NCBI GenBank assembly: GCA_903862805.1
Contig: CAIOZP010000553.1
Coordinates: 1 to 5,653, forward strand
Direction of reading: 5' to 3'
From: an uncultured Fibrobacterota bacterium
GTDB lineage: Bacteria; Fibrobacterota; Chitinivibrionia; Chitinivibrionales; CAIOZP01
DNA length: 5,653 bases
Part shown: positions 1-5,615 of the stretch, one piece after another
Position numbering within the stretch: position 1 is the first letter of the stretch
Layout: each line of letters starts with the position of its first letter
Made by a program: the position numbers and the translations under genes
Notes under the pieces: generated by a model
The model's input: only the letters and a program-made list of their open reading frames with translations
What the model was told of the DNA's origin: nothing
The model's database searches: none

Positions 1-1
1 C

Positions 2-409
2 GAAAGTGTCGCAACGGTACTCTCTGACTTCGGAATTGAAAGCGAGACACATGTCATATCGGCACACCGTAATCCGGTTCGCATAAAAAAATTTGCCGCC
101 GGTCTCGAAGCTAACGGGTTCTCTGTTGTTGTTGCAATGGCCGGACTCGCGGCACATCTTCCCGGAGTTGTCGCAAGTCTCACGGTTCTTCCGGTGATCG
201 GTCTTCCGGTCGAATCTGGTCCGCTCAAAGGACTCGACGCACTTTATTCCATCGTTCAGATGCCGCCGGGAATTCCGGTTGCGACAGTCGGTATAGGCAA
301 TGGCAAGAATGCCGGTCTGCTTGCTGTTCAGATACTTTCGGCGGGCGACGAAGCACTCCGCGCAAAAATGAAGCATTATCGCAAACAGTTCGGCGACGAT
401 GAAAACTGA
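2..409 (+). CDS. purE: PurE, N5-carboxyaminoimidazole ribonucleotide mutase (5' end missing)
   Basis: Cytoplasmic enzyme of de novo purine synthesis that converts N5-CAIR to CAIR. The reading frame is open from base 2 to the TGA at 407-409, giving 135 codons. The usual bacterial length is about 160-170, so some 25-30 N-terminal residues, including the first glycine/serine-rich substrate loop, lie upstream of the window. Visible family motifs are SAHRNP near the start (the SAHR signature containing the active-site His), AGLAAHLPG (counterpart of the AGAGGAAHLPG loop), GLDALYSIVQMPPGIPVATV, and the closing NAGLLAVQIL helix. The AAHLPG loop indicates the bacterial class I mutase rather than the class II AIR carboxylase. 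In this loop two usually small residues are Met and Leu, a mild deviation. The 3' end overlaps the next gene by 11 bp, so the two are probably co-transcribed and translationally coupled. Confidence 0.95.
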   Translation, partial: ESVATVLSDFGIESETHVISAHRNPVRIKKFAAGLEANGFSVVVAMAGLAAHLPGVVASLTVLPVIGLPVESGPLKGLDALYSIVQMPPGIPVATVGIGNGKNAGLLAVQILSAGDEALRAKMKHYRKQFGDDEN

Positions 410-1010
410 ACGCATCAGACTTGATCGGCTTCTCACGGATTCGATACTTCGCGATGATATTTGCCGCCAGATAAAAGCTGGAGCGATCTTCGTCTATCCC
501 ACCGAAACAATCTACGGAGTCGGCGGAATCGCCACCGAAGAAGTCGCAGCAAAAATTATTTCGGCAAAAGGGCGTGCTCCGGAAAATCCTATGATACTTC
601 TTTCATCGCGCCGGAGCGTGATTGACAAAACGGGAATTTCGTTCAGCGCTACAGCCGAAAAACTCGCACGTCTATGGCCAGGAAATATCACACTCGTTCT
701 ACCCAACAATTCCGGCGGAACTACCGGTGTCAGGGTATCGGATCATCCGGCAGTAATCGCTTTGACAAAATCGCTTGACCTACCGATCTATTCGACAAGT
801 GCCAATCGATCGGGTTCTCCATACCTCAATAATCCTGATGAAATTTTCGGATGTTTCGATGGCAAAGCCGATTTCATGATCGACGCCGGTAATTTGCCGT
901 TTTCTCTTCCATCAAGTGTGGTCTCGATTGACAGAGCGGATGCTGTGAAAATTTTGCGGGAAGGTGCGATATCAGAAGATGTCATCAACGCCGCAATTTC
1001 TAACTGTTAA
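399..1010 (+). CDS. L-threonylcarbamoyladenylate synthase, TsaC/Sua5/YrdC family
   Basis: Predicted to make threonylcarbamoyl-AMP from threonine, bicarbonate and ATP, the first step of t6A37 modification of ANN-decoding tRNAs. The protein has 203 residues, matching the single-domain TsaC/YwlC-type core without the extra C-terminal Sua5 domain. YrdC-fold signatures appear in order: YPTETIYG (33-40), KGR (57-59), PGNIT (94-98), VRVSDHP (111-117), STSANRSG (132-139), PSSVVS (171-176) and REGAI (187-191). These are the nucleotide- and threonine-binding elements of the family. The ATG lies inside the end of purE, 11 bp before its last base. No strong Shine-Dalgarno is visible, so translation coupled to purE is likely. 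The gene ends with TAA, which shows TAA works as a normal stop in this genome. Function is inferred from the complete motif set; whether to name it tsaC or sua5 is a matter of convention. Confidence 0.93.
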   Translation: MKTERIRLDRLLTDSILRDDICRQIKAGAIFVYPTETIYGVGGIATEEVAAKIISAKGRAPENPMILLSSRRSVIDKTGISFSATAEKLARLWPGNITLVLPNNSGGTTGVRVSDHPAVIALTKSLDLPIYSTSANRSGSPYLNNPDEIFGCFDGKADFMIDAGNLPFSLPSSVVSIDRADAVKILREGAISEDVINAAISNC

Positions 1011-1044
1011 TATCTGCTTGACACGATGAGAATATCGGCAATCA

Positions 1045-1527
1045 TCAATCAAAAAATTTTGCAGACACTCCTGCGCATCTGAACAATTCCGTTTTGATAA
1101 GGTTGTCTTCGTCCGAATCTCCGATCATCCTGAAATCTGCGAAATCAAAGCCAGGTGCAACGGCGCAGGCGCAGAAGGCGAATCCACCAAGCGGTTCAGC
1201 CGCTTGCCATTGATCCGCAGGAACAAGATGCTGGCGATTTTCAGGGCCGAGGATCGTCGCTGAATAAGCCTTTGTCGCGCGATCGAAAGTATGAACCGCA
1301 AGCGCACCGTCGAGCAGTATCCAAAGTTCGTCCGACTTCACAACATGCCAGCGGCTGATATTGTTTTCGCAAAGAAGAAAGTAAATTGACGTAAGGGAAC
1401 TGCGACGACGACCATCGTCCGACCGGACGCTATTCTGTGATCTGACAACCTCGCGAAACCATCCGCCCTCGGGATGCGGTTCGAGAGAGAAGCGGGCGAT
1501 TATGTTTTGTTCGGCAATGCTTGGCAT
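1045..1527 (-). CDS. Cupin-fold protein, DUF985 (Cupin_5) family
   Basis: A 160-residue cytoplasmic protein of the DUF985/Cupin_5 family, which adopts a cupin beta-barrel; its biochemical role is not established. Motifs run the full length of the family: PHPEGGWFRE (17-26), SIYFLL (47-52), SRWH (58-61), DELW (66-69), VPADQWQAA (102-110) and VAPGFDFADF (123-132). His61 of SRWH and Glu67 of DELW sit where cupins usually place pocket or metal ligands. The PHPEGG segment near the N-terminus is the clearest identifier. It is the last gene of a minus-strand operon: its ATG follows the TGA of the upstream gene after only three bases and in the same frame. The leader is purine-rich (GAAATGAAAA) with no strong Shine-Dalgarno, so it probably relies on coupled translation. 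No convincing terminator was seen in the 34 bp separating it from the convergent tsaC-like gene. Confidence 0.9.
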   Translation of the reverse strand: MPSIAEQNIIARFSLEPHPEGGWFREVVRSQNSVRSDDGRRRSSLTSIYFLLCENNISRWHVVKSDELWILLDGALAVHTFDRATKAYSATILGPENRQHLVPADQWQAAEPLGGFAFCACAVAPGFDFADFRMIGDSDEDNLIKTELFRCAGVSAKFFD

Positions 1528-1530
1528 TTT

Positions 1531-2076
1531 TCATTTCAAAAAAAATTGGCGACTCAGGATTCTATCGGGCGTTTTTATTAACAAAACGACAGGTCCGGCC
1601 GCGAGTCTGTACTCCGAATCGAAGTTCACAGTATAAGTTCCGCCGAGGTAGGTATCGTCAACGATTACAGCAAGTAGTCGATCAGTCAATGAAAACGCGC
1701 TGATTGTTATATGCATTCCCCTTCGATTTTGCGGCACCGAAAAAATCAGTAACCGTGAGTTGCCACGACACAACAGATTATCTAACGAAAGAGTCAGCAG
1801 CCCGGTTGGCGGGAGGAAACCCGGCGTAACATTTTGGCCCGATCGAAAATGAATCGAAGTTGTTTGCGCGGATAGGTTTTTCGTAGTGTCGGAAATATCG
1901 TGAGTAATGTTTTCAACAGAATTAATTTCCTGCGCATTGAGGAGCGTGATGACGCTGAGAAGGACTGCGGCCTGTTGTACCAAAATTCGTCTCCCGATTG
2001 ATCTGAAATCAAACAGGGCCATTGTAGCTGATACAAATCGATACGTCAACGAAAGTTTTTGTATCAGTAAACCCAT
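1531..2076 (-). CDS. Small exported protein with a T9SS-type C-terminal sorting-like domain
   Basis: 181 residues; overall function unknown. A hydrophobic stretch (about 35-46, AAVLLSVITLL) preceded by arginines and followed by LNA-QE looks like a signal peptide cut after Ala48. Residues 51-105 match nothing I recognise. Residues 106-181 align by eye with the T9SS C-terminal sorting domain (Por_Secre_tail/FlgD-like beta sandwich): a strand ending FSVPQ (112-116), ISAFSLTDRLLAVIVDD (125-141) matching the family's KVYDLLGREVATLV strand, GTYTVNFD (146-153), LAAG (158-161) where the family has LASGVYFYRL, and a terminal RQFFLK like KKMVLLK. The usual Tyr/Phe after LAAG are Pro-Val here. The start chosen overlaps the cyclase stop by 13 bp with a weak AGGG nearby. 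The Met at codon 19 (base 2022) would give a more typical signal peptide but has no Shine-Dalgarno. It is the second gene of the operon. Confidence 0.72.
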   Translation of the reverse strand: MGLLIQKLSLTYRFVSATMALFDFRSIGRRILVQQAAVLLSVITLLNAQEINSVENITHDISDTTKNLSAQTTSIHFRSGQNVTPGFLPPTGLLTLSLDNLLCRGNSRLLIFSVPQNRRGMHITISAFSLTDRLLAVIVDDTYLGGTYTVNFDSEYRLAAGPVVLLIKTPDRILSRQFFLK

Positions 2077-3449
2077 CCGCCCTGCGGACTTGGCTTGGCA
2101 AGCGAAAGCATCAGCGCACCGTTTTTGAAAATCGAAACCATTCCAGTTGATTCGCTGACCACCACAGCAAGCGCGTTGGAGCAGAGCGTGATTCCTGCGG
2201 CGGCGGCGTGGCGTGTTCCCAGACCCGATGGCAGTGCGCCGATCTCGTCGTCAAGGTCTGCCGGCGGACGCAAATAGCTACCGGCCGATACAACAATTCC
2301 ATCACCTGTTACAATAAACGCGCCGTCAATTCCTGCGAATTCTTTTATCGTTTCGTCGAGGCCAGGATCGAGAATATTTCGCTCGGCCTCGCTGTAGCCA
2401 CGAAAAGGATTGATGATGAGCTGCCGCACATGCTGACTCACGGTGTTGGTGTCGCCAAGAACGAAGATCGTTCCGCGTGGCTTTCCCTCGCGGCCTTCGA
2501 CTGCTATTTCAGATGCCAGACCAAGAATGCGTTCGAGCACTTCGGCCTCAACATCGGGTGGAAGAATCGTGCGGGTTGCGGTAAAGAAAAACTCGTATTC
2601 GCGTTCGATGTCCATCGCGATTACGGTATCGAAAACCGCATGACGTGCGCTTCCGGAAACGCAGACGACCTTGTCGGTCTTCTTGAGAATATTGCGCGAA
2701 ATGCCGAGAAGGATTCCGATTTTGATTTGACCCGTGCGCGACGAAGGATAAGCCGGTGCGAATATAAGATGATCGAAACGCTTGTCGTCTTCCTCGAAGC
2801 GGCTCTTGTTGGACGTGATCACGATTATCGAAATATTGTTACGATTGACCTTGATGTTGTCGAGGAAATCGTTCTCACGCACAGCATCGGCAAGAAGAAC
2901 AATAGCACCGGCCTTAAGATCCTTTGCCATATCGATCGCAGCATCAACCGCCGGATCGCTTGTGCGCTTTCGTCCGCTCGCAGCCTTCTCACGGCTCTTG
3001 TATGAACCGATCAGGCTCATAACATCGACGGTTTCATCATCGTCGAGAATTTCCTGGCGGATCAGGTCGTCCTTGAAAAAGCTCGCAACTTCGTTGAGGA
3101 TGTCGATCTGTTCCTCGCTGTCGTCGAGTTCCTTGCGGCACATGACAAGCACGAAAATTTTCGCAAGCGCATTTCGGGCAGCGTCGTATTCGATGCCGTC
3201 ACGACTGCGTCCCACAATGATCGCGAAGTCATCGGCAATCGTTCCCTTTGCCTGCGGGATCGCAAGGCACTGCCCGATGAAAGTCGAAGACGATTCCTCG
3301 CGTTTGAGCATGTCTTCAATCATGGCGCGCGGATTTTTTATGTTCTGCGCCTTACAAAGAGCCTTCGCAAGTTCGCGAAGTGCGTCTTCTTTTTCGGTCG
3401 ATTTCAGATCGACAATCGTCGAGGACTTTAGATAACGGTAGAAGGCCAT
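2064..3449 (-). CDS. Diadenylate cyclase (c-di-AMP synthase) with EIIA-like and pyruvate-kinase-C-like N-terminal domains
   Basis: Predicted cytoplasmic enzyme joining two ATP into c-di-AMP, 461 residues from this start. Residues 2-150 resemble a PTS EIIA (fructose/mannitol-type) domain: FYRYLKSSTIVDL, then ESSSTFIG and LAIPQAKG. The phospho-acceptor His of the AIPH motif is Gln66 here, so phosphotransfer is unlikely. Residues about 165-290 form an alpha/beta domain (AGAIVLLADA, IKIGILLG, DKVVCVSG) resembling the pyruvate-kinase C-terminal-like domain of archaeal DacZ. Residues about 300-455 are a DisA_N/DAC domain with DGA (375-377), GTRH (411-414) and SESTGMVS (432-439). The residue after GTRH is Ala, where DisA and CdaA have Arg. 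Met at 3449 is preferred over the upstream ATG at 3482 because a GGAG lies five bases before it and the EIIA homology begins there. There are no membrane segments, unlike CdaA. It is the first gene of the operon. Confidence 0.88.
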   Translation of the reverse strand: MAFYRYLKSSTIVDLKSTEKEDALRELAKALCKAQNIKNPRAMIEDMLKREESSSTFIGQCLAIPQAKGTIADDFAIIVGRSRDGIEYDAARNALAKIFVLVMCRKELDDSEEQIDILNEVASFFKDDLIRQEILDDDETVDVMSLIGSYKSREKAASGRKRTSDPAVDAAIDMAKDLKAGAIVLLADAVRENDFLDNIKVNRNNISIIVITSNKSRFEEDDKRFDHLIFAPAYPSSRTGQIKIGILLGISRNILKKTDKVVCVSGSARHAVFDTVIAMDIEREYEFFFTATRTILPPDVEAEVLERILGLASEIAVEGREGKPRGTIFVLGDTNTVSQHVRQLIINPFRGYSEAERNILDPGLDETIKEFAGIDGAFIVTGDGIVVSAGSYLRPPADLDDEIGALPSGLGTRHAAAAGITLCSNALAVVVSESTGMVSIFKNGALMLSLAKPSPQGGWVY

Positions 3450-3454
3450 TTTTT

Positions 3455-3458
3455 CTCC
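3455..3458 (-). promoter_or_regulatory. Ribosome binding site of the diadenylate cyclase gene
   Basis: On the minus strand GGAG is followed by five A and then ATG (3449-3447). This is the only good Shine-Dalgarno among the candidate in-frame starts (3482, 3473, 3449), so it decides the start. Confidence 0.75.
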
Positions 3459-3640
3459 GGCGCGGATTTTCATTTTCAACATTCATAAGATAAGAAGAGT
3501 GTGACGGAGGGGGTTAGAGAATATTTGCCGGAAACGGTTTGCACCTGTGCCAATAGTTTGGTTAAGAAGCTGGAATCGGTTTCCAAACACCAGAATCGTT
3601 CTTTGTGGTGCCGCTACGAATTCTGATCGCACACATCTCC

Positions 3641-3654
3641 GTTCAAAGTTGAAC
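3641..3654. repeat. Perfect inverted repeat GTTCAA-AG-TTGAAC
   Basis: Two 6-base arms that are exact reverse complements, separated by two bases, about 143 bp before the dehydrogenase ATG. The compact dyad is the right size for a dimeric helix-turn-helix repressor or activator site. One arm sequence, TTGAAC, recurs at 3737-3742 within the proposed -35 element. A role as operator is inferred; no cognate regulator is encoded in the window. Confidence 0.45.
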
Positions 3655-3735
3655 AAATAACAGTTGCAAAGAGAACTTTCCTGTACTTGGAATCATAGTC
3701 CTTTGTGGGCTGAATTTGGTCGCGCACTGAGCCTG

Positions 3736-3766
3736 TTTGAACTGCCCCCCAGTCTGCATATATTTT
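3736..3766 (+). promoter_or_regulatory. Candidate promoter of the UDP-glucose dehydrogenase gene
   Basis: Read as a sigma-70 promoter: TTGAAC (3737-3742), a 16-base spacer, TATATT (3759-3764). Read as a Bacteroidota-type promoter: TTTG (3736-3739), a 19-base gap, then TATATTTT (3759-3766), against TAnnTTTG. Either reading places the transcription start near 3771-3774 and gives a 5' leader of about 25 bases. Matches are good but not perfect. Confidence 0.5.
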
Positions 3767-3787
3767 CTCACTCGTAAATCCAAACAT

Positions 3788-3793
3788 GGGGAG
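3788..3793 (+). promoter_or_regulatory. Ribosome binding site of the UDP-glucose dehydrogenase gene
   Basis: GGGGAG lies three bases before ATG 3797, slightly close but purine-rich and the only such site. It favours ATG 3797 over the in-frame ATG at 3737, whose 20 extra residues (beginning [10 protein letters not shown]) have no counterpart in the family and would overlap the promoter candidate. Confidence 0.6.
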
Positions 3794-3796
3794 CTC

Positions 3797-4843
3797 ATGG
3801 CAGAACAGACTTTTGAGAAGAAGATTCTTTGCATCGGTGCCGGATATGTAGGTGGCCCGACGATGGCGATGATCGCAGCGAAATGCCCGCAGTACAAGAT
3901 CACTGTTGTCGATATAAACGCAGCGCGAATCGCCGCATGGCAAACCGACGAACTGCCGATCTATGAGCCAGGCCTTCTCGATGTTGTGAAGAAAGCTCGT
4001 GGCCGCAATCTCTTTTTCTCGACCGATGTTGATGCCGGTATTTACGAGGCTGACATCATTTTTGTATCAGTCAATACGCCGACAAAAACCTTTGGTATTG
4101 GCGCAGGCAAAGCCGCCGACCTTCAGTACTGGGAACTGACTGCTCGTAACATTCTCAAGGTCTCCGACAAGTCGAAGATCATTGTGGAAAAGAGCACGCT
4201 TCCCGTTCGCACAGCCGAAGCAATGAGCCGCATCCTCAACAGCAACGAGAAGAATATTCATTTTGAAGTTCTGTCGAATCCCGAGTTCCTTGCAGAGGGA
4301 ACAGCCATCCGCGACCTTGAAGCACCAGACCGCGTGCTCATCGGTTCGCGTGAAACTCCGCTTGGACTCAAGGCCCGCGCAGAGCTTGTCGAGGTTTATT
4401 CAAACTGGGTTCCCAAAGAACGCGTGATTACAAGCAATGTCTGGAGCGCCGAGCTTTCCAAGCTTGTGGCAAACGCATTTTTGGCACAGCGAATTTCTTC
4501 GATCAATAGCATCTCGGCGCTTTGCGAAAAGACCGAGGCCGATGTGAGCGAAATCTCCAAAGCCATCGGAACCGATTCGCGCATAGGTGCCAAGTTTCTC
4601 AACAGCAGCGTGGGCTTTGGCGGATCATGCTTCAAAAAAGATATTCTCAATCTTGTTTACATCGCCGAATCTTATGGACTTCCCGAAGTCGCGGCTTACT
4701 GGGAGAGCGTAGTTCACATCAATGATTGGCAGCAGACACGTTTTGTTCGCCGCATGATCTCGACGATGTTCAACACGGTTTCGGGCAAGCGCATCGCGGT
4801 CTTCGGTTTCGCCTTCAAGAAGGACACCGGCGACACGCGCTAA
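3797..4843 (+). CDS. UDP-glucose 6-dehydrogenase, N-terminal three quarters, ended by a premature in-frame TAA
   Basis: UDP-glucose dehydrogenase oxidises UDP-glucose to UDP-glucuronate with two NAD+, supplying precursors for capsule, exopolysaccharide or cell-surface glycans. This part (348 residues) is strikingly like the animal enzyme. It has a Rossmann GAGYVGGPT (14-22), the LPIYEPGL and [13 protein letters not shown] segments, [18 protein letters not shown] (161-170), [24 protein letters not shown] with Lys222, and [10 protein letters not shown] with catalytic Cys278 and Asp282. It carries the NAD-binding and central dimerisation domains and stops right after [13 protein letters not shown], where the family continues with Glu-Ser. 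The remaining 114 residues follow in the same frame. As it stands the product lacks most of the C-terminal UDP-binding domain and should be inactive unless the stop is read through or is an error. It stands alone on its strand after the divergent region. The symbol ugd would apply if intact. Confidence 0.9.
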   Translation: MAEQTFEKKILCIGAGYVGGPTMAMIAAKCPQYKITVVDINAARIAAWQTDELPIYEPGLLDVVKKARGRNLFFSTDVDAGIYEADIIFVSVNTPTKTFGIGAGKAADLQYWELTARNILKVSDKSKIIVEKSTLPVRTAEAMSRILNSNEKNIHFEVLSNPEFLAEGTAIRDLEAPDRVLIGSRETPLGLKARAELVEVYSNWVPKERVITSNVWSAELSKLVANAFLAQRISSINSISALCEKTEADVSEISKAIGTDSRIGAKFLNSSVGFGGSCFKKDILNLVYIAESYGLPEVAAYWESVVHINDWQQTRFVRRMISTMFNTVSGKRIAVFGFAFKKDTGDTR

Positions 4844-5188
4844 TCACCGGCCAATCATGTCGTGCGTGATCTTGTTGCCGAGCGAGCGAAGGTTGTGATT
4901 TCCGATCCGAAAGCCATTCCGGAAGCCAAGCACGATCTCGCCGACATAATTGACAAAGTGGAATTTGCAGCCGATCCGTATGAGGCGGCCAAGGGTGCGC
5001 ATGCGATTGCAGTCGTTACCGAATGGGATTCTTTCAAGTCGCTTGACTACAAGAAAATTTTCGACTCGATGTCGAAGCCGGCCTTTGTTTTCGACGGAAG
5101 AAATATTCTCGATCACAAGGCGCTTTATGAAATCGGATTCTCGGTTTTTCCAATAGGCAAGCCTGAGTTTTCGCATCTGGAAGTCTGA
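4844..5188 (+). pseudogene. C-terminal domain of the UDP-glucose 6-dehydrogenase, cut off by the in-frame TAA
   Basis: Directly continues the preceding frame after the TAA at 4841-4843 with no shift: SPANHVVRDL, then VVISDPKA, DPYEAAKGAHAIAVVTEWD, and KPAFVFDGRNILD, ending at TGA 5186-5188. These are the UDPG/GDP-mannose dehydrogenase C-terminal (UDP-binding) domain motifs. TEWD and FDGR match the human enzyme, where the Arg of FDGR contacts substrate. If the stop codon were Glu the whole protein would be 463 residues, the normal length. The domain remains well conserved, so decay, if real, is recent. A GTG at 4862 could start a 108-codon frame, but no purine-rich ribosome binding site precedes it and it lacks the first residues of the domain, so independent translation is unlikely. 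Asn353 stands where the family usually has a hydrophobic residue (SPAI), a second local deviation. Confidence 0.85.
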
Positions 5189-5205
5189 TTTACAAAGTAA
5201 TTAAT

Positions 5206-5584
5206 GGAAGAGGAACGGGCAGTCGCGCTGTGACAAGATCACGGTGAGGAAAGTCCGGGCACCGCAGGACAGGACACCCGGTAGAACACCGGGGAGGTGT
5301 GAAAACGCCGACGGACAGTACCGCAGAAATAAGACCACTCTGTGTGCAAACACGGGGCGAGAATGAAAAGGCGATGTAAGAGACCGCCGCTCGAAGGGAA
5401 ACCGACGAGGCACGGGAAACCCTGTCCGGTGCAAGGCCGAATAGGGCGGGAAGCGCGGGAAACCGTGCGGGGCGCTGTCCGCGTTCACTTTCCCGCCGGG
5501 TTGGCCGCTCACGACCTTCGGCTCAGATAAATGACTGCCTCCGCAGAAATGCGAAGACAGAACCCGGCTTACAGTTCCTCTTCC
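5206..5584 (+). ncRNA. rnpB: RNase P RNA, bacterial type A
   Basis: Catalytic RNA of ribonuclease P, which removes the 5' leader of tRNA precursors. Conserved regions are seen in order: GAGGAAAGTCCGGGC (5246-5260, CR-I), GATGTAAGAGACCGCCGC (about 5373-5390), GCAAGGCCGAATAGGG (5431-5446), AGATAAATGACTGCC (5525-5539) and ACAGAACCCGGCTTA (5557-5571, CR-V). The two ends form a perfect 11-bp P1 helix: 5206-5216 pairs with 5574-5584. A P15 helix pairs 5445-5452 with 5490-5497. The resulting length, 379 nt, is typical for type A. The gene begins 17 bp after the dehydrogenase stop on the same strand. No strong promoter of its own is evident (the best -10-like site is TACAAA at 5191-5196), so it may have a promoter inside the preceding gene or be processed from a longer transcript. 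The 37-base apical part of P15 lacks an obvious GGU for binding the tRNA CCA end. Confidence 0.96.
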
Positions 5585-5593
5585 TTTTTTTTT
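5574..5593 (+). terminator. Probable Rho-independent end of rnpB: P1 3' strand followed by nine T
   Basis: The 3' strand of P1 (5574-5584) is directly followed by T at 5585-5593. The 11-bp helix plus U-tract has the layout of an intrinsic terminator, except that the 'loop' is the whole folded RNA. No separate short hairpin is present between here and the next gene. Confidence 0.55.
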
Positions 5594-5615
5594 CTTGCCA
5601 GAAGGAAATTGTTTA

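Larger units (their letters stand above)
3450..3796. other. Divergent intergenic region
   Basis: About 350 bp separating the leftward cyclase operon from the rightward UDP-glucose dehydrogenase gene. No credible gene is seen; a minus-strand frame across 3614-3943 has no recognisable protein and runs into the dehydrogenase. The region holds the cyclase ribosome binding site, a perfect inverted repeat at 3641-3654, and a promoter candidate and ribosome binding site for the dehydrogenase. A second, weaker pair GTTTGG (3556-3561) and CCAAAC (3583-3588) could form a 6-bp stem with a 21-base loop. No convincing promoter was found for the leftward operon. Confidence 0.7.

Noticed and set aside
1011..1044. 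Possible bidirectional terminator between the convergent tsaC-like and cupin genes
   Set aside because: No inverted repeat of useful length was found; only an AT-rich stretch at the end of the cupin gene.
2208..3005. Long plus-strand open frame (265 codons) opposite the cyclase gene
   Set aside because: It lies wholly antisense to a gene with clear EIIA, DacZ-like and DAC motifs; its translation has no recognisable domain and no ribosome binding site.
2782..3435. Plus-strand open frame (217 codons), rich in Ser and Arg
   Set aside because: Antisense shadow of the cyclase N-terminal half; the Ser/Arg-rich composition is typical of reading the complement of a real coding frame.
3556..3588. 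GTTTGG/CCAAAC stem with a 21-base loop
   Set aside because: Six base pairs with a long loop and no T-tract are expected by chance; too weak for a terminator or riboswitch.
3737..3796. Upstream in-frame ATG for the dehydrogenase, adding 20 residues
   Set aside because: The extra residues match nothing in the family, no ribosome binding site precedes them, and they overlap the best promoter candidate.
3614..3943. Minus-strand frame across the divergent gap into the dehydrogenase gene
   Set aside because: No homology recognised, and it overlaps the conserved Rossmann segment and the promoter candidate.
4841..4843. TAA as a reassigned sense codon
   Set aside because: The tsaC-like gene ends at TAA exactly where its family ends, so TAA functions as a stop here.
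5201..5512. Minus-strand open frame (103 codons) across rnpB
   Set aside because: It is the complement of a structured RNA gene with all conserved RNase P elements; the Pro/Arg/Phe-rich translation has no domain.
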